Assembly: GCA_003164475.1 (NCBI GenBank)
Contig: PLTL01000029.1
Coordinates: 4,671 to 9,812 of the forward strand
Direction: 5' to 3'
Length of the DNA stretch: 5,142 nt
Origin: Candidatus Dormiibacterota bacterium
GTDB lineage: Bacteria > Chloroflexota > Dormibacteria > UBA8260 > Bog-877
Positions 1 to 5,142 of the stretch are shown here, in pieces. Below the pieces are notes generated by a model. The model was not told the DNA's origin. It ran no database searches and saw only the letters and a program-made list of their open reading frames with translations. The position numbers and the translations under genes were made by a program. Every line of letters begins with the position of its first letter. Within the stretch, counting starts at the first letter, position 1.

Positions 1-218
1 AATGCGGCGTCCAACTCGGCAATCGGATAGTCGAACCGGCCGAAGTCCCCCTGGGCATTGTCGGTGACCCAGACCGCCCCGTCATTGGCCGCCACGTGAT
101 CGACGGCGAAGCCACTGGCGGTGATCGCCGCGGCGACGACGGTCACCGCAGCCGCGGAGAGGGCGGCCGCCGCGACGATCCTCGATCGCCGGGTCGCGTT
201 GCGTCCGCCGACGGCCAA
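1..218 (-). CDS. Signal-anchored exported protein, N-terminal part only (probable fibronectin-III-type surface protein)
   Basis: This is the first 72 codons of a gene running off the left edge. The start is TTG at 218-216. It follows an in-frame TGA at 233-231 and a GAGGAGGG ribosome binding site at 230-223, 4 to 5 bases upstream; the first in-frame ATG or GTG comes only inside the hydrophobic segment. The protein begins with a basic stretch (RNATRRSR, residues 6-13), then an Ala/Val-rich membrane segment at about 14-35, so it is a signal anchor or uncleaved signal peptide with the rest outside. After it comes DGAVWVTDNAQGDFGRFD (46-63) and then PIAELDAA, which resembles the repeat-like VWVTN...GRxN..I.ELD region I associate with large fibronectin-III proteins next to actinobacterial kinase/FHA clusters. 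That assignment is by memory of the family and by context, not by a visible fibronectin domain. It lies 68 bases downstream of the FHA-like gene and is probably in the same operon. Confidence 0.72.
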   Translation of the reverse strand, partial: MAVGGRNATRRSRIVAAAALSAAAVTVVAAAITASGFAVDHVAANDGAVWVTDNAQGDFGRFDYPIAELDAA

Positions 219-222
219 AGGT

Positions 223-230
223 CCCTCCTC
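223..230 (-). promoter_or_regulatory. Ribosome binding site deciding the TTG start
   Basis: The minus strand reads GAGGAGGG, a near-perfect Shine-Dalgarno sequence, 4 bases before the TTG at 218-216. The in-frame TGA just before it (233-231) leaves no upstream start, so this site fixes the start of the left-edge gene. The rest of the 68-base gap (219-286) shows no convincing terminator hairpin or promoter. Confidence 0.7.
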
Positions 231-286
231 TCAGTCGGATGCCAGCGTGAGCCCGCAGCAATGCCGGACACCGCTCTGGCCGAGGA

Positions 287-1054
287 TCATACGGGCGGAC
301 CGTCACCTCGGACAATGGGGAGAGTTCCCCTACCCGACCCTGCCGGGCCGTGTCCGGGCGGTGTCAGTCCAGTCCGCGTCGCCAGCAGGCCCAGGTCCTC
401 CGATCTCACGAGGCGGACAGCTAACGCGTACTCGACCAGGCGCGCCTTGCGATTGGCAGCGAGGCGATCGGGCCCACCGTGGAGGCCGCGAACCCCCTGG
501 CGCTCCAGCTTCTGACAGACGCTGTCCAGCTTGCGGTTCAGCTTGGTGACCGACCACCCCAGGCGGACTGCGGCCTCGGAGGACGAGGGCACCGCCGCCG
601 CTCCATGGACCCCGCTCCGGAGCAGCGGCTCGGCCAGGGCGATGAGCAGGAGTCGCTGCTCGGGCGTGAAGGAGCCGAGCCCGCTGGTGGTCGATCCGCT
701 GGGGGCGTCGTCCCGTGGGACGGTGGCGTAGGGTGCGTCATCGGTGACCACGGAGAACTCGTAGGTCGTGGGCCCGGCCGTGAACCACACCGCGATACGG
801 GGGAAGGCGATGGGGAGCTGAGCTCCCGGCGCGAGCCAGGCCTGAGCCAGGCCATCCTCGTCGGCGAGGGTGGCGGCCAGGCGGGAGCCCACGTTGGCCA
901 GCCACCACAGGCCTTCGGAGCGGCGCACCTGCAGGAAGCGCCGGTGCAGGAAGGGGTTGTCGTCGATGACCAGATCCGCTTCGCGGCCGATGGTGAAGGC
1001 TCGATCGGGATCCAGGGCATAGACCTCGCCCAGATACTCGACCCTGGCGACCAC
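287..1054 (-). CDS. FHA-like protein with C-terminal helix-turn-helix-like region
   Basis: A 255-residue cytoplasmic protein with no signal peptide or membrane segment. I chose GTG at 1054-1052 because GGAGAG sits 8 bases upstream and the product starts MVARVEYLGE, right at the first strand of the domain; the frame stays open further upstream, but only across the end of the kinase gene. Residues 1-103 look like an FHA fold: LDPDRAFTIGREADLVIDD keeps the Gly-Arg pair (G23, R24). The usual SRxxH is LHRRF (36-40) and the Asn-Gly pair is absent (GSRLA, 56-60), so canonical phosphothreonine binding is doubtful. After a short linker (104-127) comes a helical region, 129-226, with SEAAVRLGWSVTKLNRKLDS (159-178) looking like a helix-turn-helix, then QKLERQGVRGLHGG. 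I recognise this as a conserved actinobacterial family next to kinases; its function is unknown to me. The last 30 residues are Gly/Pro-rich and probably disordered. It lies 5 bases after the kinase stop, so it should be co-expressed. Confidence 0.88.
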   Translation of the reverse strand: MVARVEYLGEVYALDPDRAFTIGREADLVIDDNPFLHRRFLQVRRSEGLWWLANVGSRLAATLADEDGLAQAWLAPGAQLPIAFPRIAVWFTAGPTTYEFSVVTDDAPYATVPRDDAPSGSTTSGLGSFTPEQRLLLIALAEPLLRSGVHGAAAVPSSSEAAVRLGWSVTKLNRKLDSVCQKLERQGVRGLHGGPDRLAANRKARLVEYALAVRLVRSEDLGLLATRTGLTPPGHGPAGSGRGTLPIVRGDGPPV

Positions 1055-1059
1055 CTCGG

Positions 1060-2678
<1,619 letters not shown>

Positions 2679-2682
<4 letters not shown>

Positions 2683-4217
2683 GGCGCGACCTCGAATTGG
2701 AACGAGACCTCCTCGGCGAGTGAGACCACGGTTCCCGGCTCTATCTGAGCCGGGGCATCCGGTCGCAGCCGCTCCGGCTCGCGCCCGGGCAGGGTGACGA
2801 AGGTCCCGTTGGTCGAGCGCAGGTCGGTGACCAGGACGTGCCAGCCGTCCAGACGCACCTCCAGGTGCGTGCGCGAGATGTCCTTGTTGGGACTGGGAAC
2901 CCTCACCACGTGGGGCCGCTCCCCTCCGACCAGGCGCTCCGAACTCGGGCCGCGGCCCATGAGGACGCTCCGATCCAGCGTGATCACGTCCCCGGTGGAC
3001 ATGCGCAGGACCCCGAGGACGGGGCGGGGAACCGTAACGGGCGTCTGGTCAGGCAGCGCGGCCCGGCACACCCGGCAGATCACGGCGGGCGCCGGGTTGG
3101 CGTGGCCGTTGCGGCAGTGGATGGCGTGCACCGTGGGGCCCGGCCGGGATGCGGGAGCCTCGGCGCGGGCACGACGGAGGAGTTCGCGCTGCGCGTCCCG
3201 ACTGATGGTCATCCCGTCCGCCTCCGCGGCTCCCTCTCCAGACGAGGCAGCCGCCTCCGGGACCCCCGGGGCGATAGGGACGGTGGTCTGCCGTCCGGGC
3301 TCCCGCCACGGCACCCGATCGATCAGGCCTCGCCCGGGAGGGGGCGGAGGAGGCACGACCGGAGGCGGCACGACCGCAGATGTGCCACTCCCGACTGGCC
3401 CGGTCAGGGGCGGCGAGGCCGGCGCAGGCGGGTGACTGCTGGGGGGAGGAGGTGCAGCCGGCCGTCCTGCTTCGGCGGCCCGGGGCACCTCCTCGTGCTG
3501 GTCCCGCACCGCGGCGTCCTCCACGCTGCGCTGCACCGTCAGTCCGAAGAGGTGGTCGTACCCGGGAGGCGATGCCGGGGCGTCTGCCGGAGGGCCCGCG
3601 GCGCCCCCACCCTCGGGACGATCTTCAACTCCCGGCTCCTCGTCGATCGGCCGGTACGCTTGGGTGGCCGAGATGGTGGTGGCGACGACGGGGGTTTCGG
3701 GGGCGGGCTCCAGCCTCTCCCGAGCGAGCGGTTGCTCCACCACGGGACGGGGAGCGGACCCAGCGCCGAAGCGGAGCAGAAGTCGGGACGCGCGGGCCAC
3801 ACCGGCCGAGAGGGGCAGCTCCCCCTCACCGGACGCCGCGCCGGCGATCAGCTCCACACGCTCGACCCCGGGCTCGCACCGATGCTCGATCCAGGTGCTG
3901 GCGCCACCCGCCTCAAGCCGCCTCGCTCCGGGGCCCTCCCCCACCTGCGCAGTGGCGCCGCCGCGGAGGAGCACGATCACGCCGGCATCGGTGACGCCGG
4001 CGAGGGCGAAGCTGGGCACTGACCGCAGCCCTCCGCCCGCCAGCGCATCGAGGACCTCCAGATGCCCGGCGTCCCGGCGCTGCAGAGCCCAGAGCTGGTT
4101 GATGGCGGGCGACCCCGCCGCCAGGTCGGCCAGCAGCCAGGTGCGCCGCCCGGCAATGGCCACCCAGCCTCCGGGCACGTACGAGGAGCTGACCCCCTCC
4201 ACGGCTTCGACCGTCAT
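2679..4217 (-). CDS. Zinc-ribbon and FHA domain protein with long proline-rich linker
   Basis: A 512-residue cytoplasmic protein, probably a phosphothreonine reader serving the adjacent kinase and phosphatase. Residues 1-155 form a beta-rich domain I do not recognise. A low-complexity linker follows (about 156-360), including VVPPPVVPPPPPPGRG (282-297) and an island, GYDHLFGLTVQRSVEDAAVR (219-238), that looks conserved in this family from memory. Next is a zinc ribbon with C368, H372, C381 and C384 (C-x3-H-x8-C-x2-C). The FHA domain at about 400-510 has the full binding set: GR (421-422), ISRTHLEV (S448, R449, H451) and STNGT (N470, G471), so phosphothreonine binding is expected. The start is ATG at 4217-4215, sharing ATGA with the phosphatase stop; no good ribosome binding site is visible, so reinitiation coupled to the phosphatase is likely. 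The Thr-rich stretch ETPVVATTISATQ (174-186) could itself be phosphorylated. Domain calls are firm; partners are inferred. Confidence 0.92.
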
Positions 4218-4996
4218 GACAGCGGCCGCCCGGGCCGAGGCGCGGTCTTCTCGTCCGCCACCGACCCCCTGGTCGCGCTCGGACCGTTGACCACGATCAC
4301 CGTCACGTTGTCCCTCCCTCCCGCAGCGACGGCGCGTTCCACGAGCTTCTCCGCCAGCTCCTGCGGATCCTGGATCTCGGCAGCGGTGGAGGCGATCTCG
4401 GCGTCGACCATCTCGTTGGTCAGCCCGTCCGAGCAGATGATGAACCGATCGCCATCCTCGGGGGGAAACATCCAGGAGTCGACCACTGGAGGCGGTTCGG
4501 TCCCCACCGAGCGGGTCACGATGTTGCGCCGGCCGTACCCACGGGCCTCCTCACGGGTCAGCCTGCCGGCCGTCACCAGCTCCTCGACCTCGGAATGATC
4601 AATGGTGACTTGGCGCAGCTCCCCACCCTGGAGGCGGTACACCCGGCAGTCGCCGACGTTGATCGCCATCCAGTGCTCCGCTCCGGCGGCCATCACAATC
4701 AGGAGGCCGGCGAGGGTGGTGCCCATGCCGGCCTTGGCGCCATCCTCCTGGGCCGCCGCCAGGATCGCCGCGTTGGCACGGCCCACGGCGGCCATCGCTT
4801 CCGTCGCGCTCAGCCGGTCCGTCCCGGCCAACTCCTCGAACTGAGCCACGGCGATCCGGCTGGCGACGTCACCGGCGGCGTGGCCCCCCATCCCATCGGC
4901 CACCACAAACACCGGGGGCTGGGCCAGGAGACTGTCCTCGTTGACCTTGCGAACCTTGCCACGGTCCGATGCCGCTCCCCAATCCGTTGCCAACAC
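4214..4996 (-). CDS. PP2C-type Ser/Thr protein phosphatase (PstP/PrpC-like)
   Basis: A metal-dependent PPM/PP2C phosphatase of 260 residues that removes phosphate from Ser/Thr, presumably opposing the kinase two genes downstream. The motifs are in order: ASDRGKVRKVNEDS (9-22), VADGMGGHAAGD (32-43), MGTTL (91-95), INVGDCRVY (112-120), IICSDGLTNEM (187-197) and GRDNVTVIVV (227-236). Expected metal ligands are D34, D190 and D229, with D21 in motif 1 and D116 as a possible third-site ligand. The domain fills almost the whole protein. Unlike mycobacterial PstP there is no C-terminal membrane segment, so it should be cytosolic; the last 20 residues are a basic, Pro-containing tail. I chose GTG at 4996-4994 because GGAGGT lies 6 bases upstream and the domain starts there. 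A TTG at 5074 would add 26 Pro/Arg-rich residues with no ribosome binding site. An in-frame TGA at 5089-5087 bounds the frame. Its stop overlaps the next gene as ATGA. Confidence 0.95.
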   Translation of the reverse strand: MLATDWGAASDRGKVRKVNEDSLLAQPPVFVVADGMGGHAAGDVASRIAVAQFEELAGTDRLSATEAMAAVGRANAAILAAAQEDGAKAGMGTTLAGLLIVMAAGAEHWMAINVGDCRVYRLQGGELRQVTIDHSEVEELVTAGRLTREEARGYGRRNIVTRSVGTEPPPVVDSWMFPPEDGDRFIICSDGLTNEMVDAEIASTAAEIQDPQELAEKLVERAVAAGGRDNVTVIVVNGPSATRGSVADEKTAPRPGRPLS

Positions 4997-5002
4997 CTCA
5001 GT

Positions 5003-5008
5003 ACCTCC
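5003..5008 (-). promoter_or_regulatory. Strong ribosome binding site of the phosphatase gene
   Basis: A perfect GGAGGT on the minus strand, 6 bases before the GTG at 4996-4994 (and 9 before a TTG at 4993). It is the strongest such site near the right end and decides the short phosphatase start over TTG 5074 or ATG 5056. Confidence 0.75.
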
Positions 5009-5100
5009 GAGCCGCGGCGGGAGCCGGGGTGAAGGAGCCCACCGACGGGGAGACATCGGGCGGAGACTGGTCAAACGGTTCGGGCGTCACGAGAGACAAG

Positions 5101-5127
5101 AGGATACGCCGTCCACGGGACGGTCAA
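5101..5127 (-). promoter_or_regulatory. Candidate housekeeping-type promoter for the operon
   Basis: On the minus strand TTGACC (5127-5122) is followed after 15 bases by TATCCT (5106-5101). The -35 box matches the sigma-70-type consensus in its first five bases; the -10 box is fair. The 15-base spacer is shorter than the usual 16 to 18, so activity may be weak or need help. Transcription would begin near 5094 and give a leader of roughly 100 bases before the phosphatase start. This is the only promoter-like pair I see upstream of the cluster; the region beyond 5142 is not visible. Confidence 0.3.
5109..5123. repeat. Perfect 6-bp inverted repeat within the candidate promoter (possible operator)
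   Basis: The minus strand reads CCGTCC-CGT-GGACGG, two perfectly complementary 6-base arms around 3 bases. It overlaps the end of the -35 box and fills most of the spacer to the -10 box, where a repressor or activator could bind. No T-run follows on either strand, so it does not look like an intrinsic terminator. In such GC-rich DNA, short palindromes also arise by chance. Confidence 0.4.
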
Positions 5128-5142
5128 TGGTGCCCGGCGCCG

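Noticed and set aside
219..286. Terminator between the FHA-like gene and the left-edge gene
   Set aside because: Only weak 5-base complementary arms (GCCAG/CTGGC) with a long loop and no T-run, so read-through is more likely.
2838..4022. Long plus-strand open frame (394 codons) antisense to the zinc-ribbon/FHA gene
   Set aside because: The product is Arg/Gly/His-rich without motifs, and the frame is the expected by-product of GC-rich codon use on the other strand, where a clear FHA and zinc ribbon are encoded.
5124..5142. Possible last codons of an upstream minus-strand gene ending at the TGA at 5126-5124
   Set aside because: Only six codons are visible (GAGHH then stop), which is too little to tell from chance; it is compatible with an upstream gene but cannot be claimed.
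5126..5142. Possible divergent plus-strand start, ATG at 5126
   Set aside because: No ribosome binding site at proper distance and only 17 bases of sequence remain.

Overview
The window is about 70% G+C by eye, uses GTG and TTG starts, and codes on one strand. All supported genes lie on the minus strand, read from the right edge to the left edge. The gene set (PP2C phosphatase, zinc-ribbon/FHA protein, membrane Ser/Thr kinase with an external fibronectin-III-like domain, small FHA-like protein, signal-anchored secreted protein) points to a high-GC actinobacterium. I cannot name the genus from sequence alone.

Layout in transcription order. Positions 5142 to 4997 hold the upstream region, with a candidate promoter around a perfect 6-bp inverted repeat and a strong ribosome binding site. 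Positions 4996 to 4214 encode a cytoplasmic PP2C-type phosphatase. Positions 4217 to 2679 encode a 512-residue protein with an unrecognised N-terminal domain, a long Pro/Ala-rich linker, a CHCC zinc ribbon and a canonical FHA domain. Positions 2682 to 1060 encode a 540-residue transmembrane Ser/Thr kinase. Positions 1054 to 287 encode a 255-residue protein with a degenerate FHA-like domain and a C-terminal helix-turn-helix-like region. Positions 218 to the left edge hold the start of an exported or membrane-anchored protein, probably the large fibronectin-III protein usually found next to such kinases.

The first three genes overlap by 4 bases (ATGA, GTGA). The fourth starts 5 bases after the kinase stop codon, with its ribosome binding site inside the end of the kinase gene. 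The fifth follows after 68 bases with no convincing terminator. Together they look like one operon for a Ser/Thr phosphorylation module: kinase as writer, PP2C as eraser, canonical FHA protein as phosphothreonine reader, a second FHA-like protein that has lost the reader residues, and a surface protein. The layout resembles the actinobacterial kinase / fibronectin-III / MoxR-type AAA ATPase / DUF58 / transglutaminase neighbourhood (called the PFNA cluster in Bifidobacterium). If so, the remaining genes would lie beyond the left edge.

The parts most worth a second look are the degenerate FHA plus helix-turn-helix protein, the fibronectin-III sensor and altered APE motif of the kinase, the TTG-started gene at the left edge, and the palindrome in the candidate promoter. 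I found no RNA genes, mobile elements, CRISPR arrays or large repeats.
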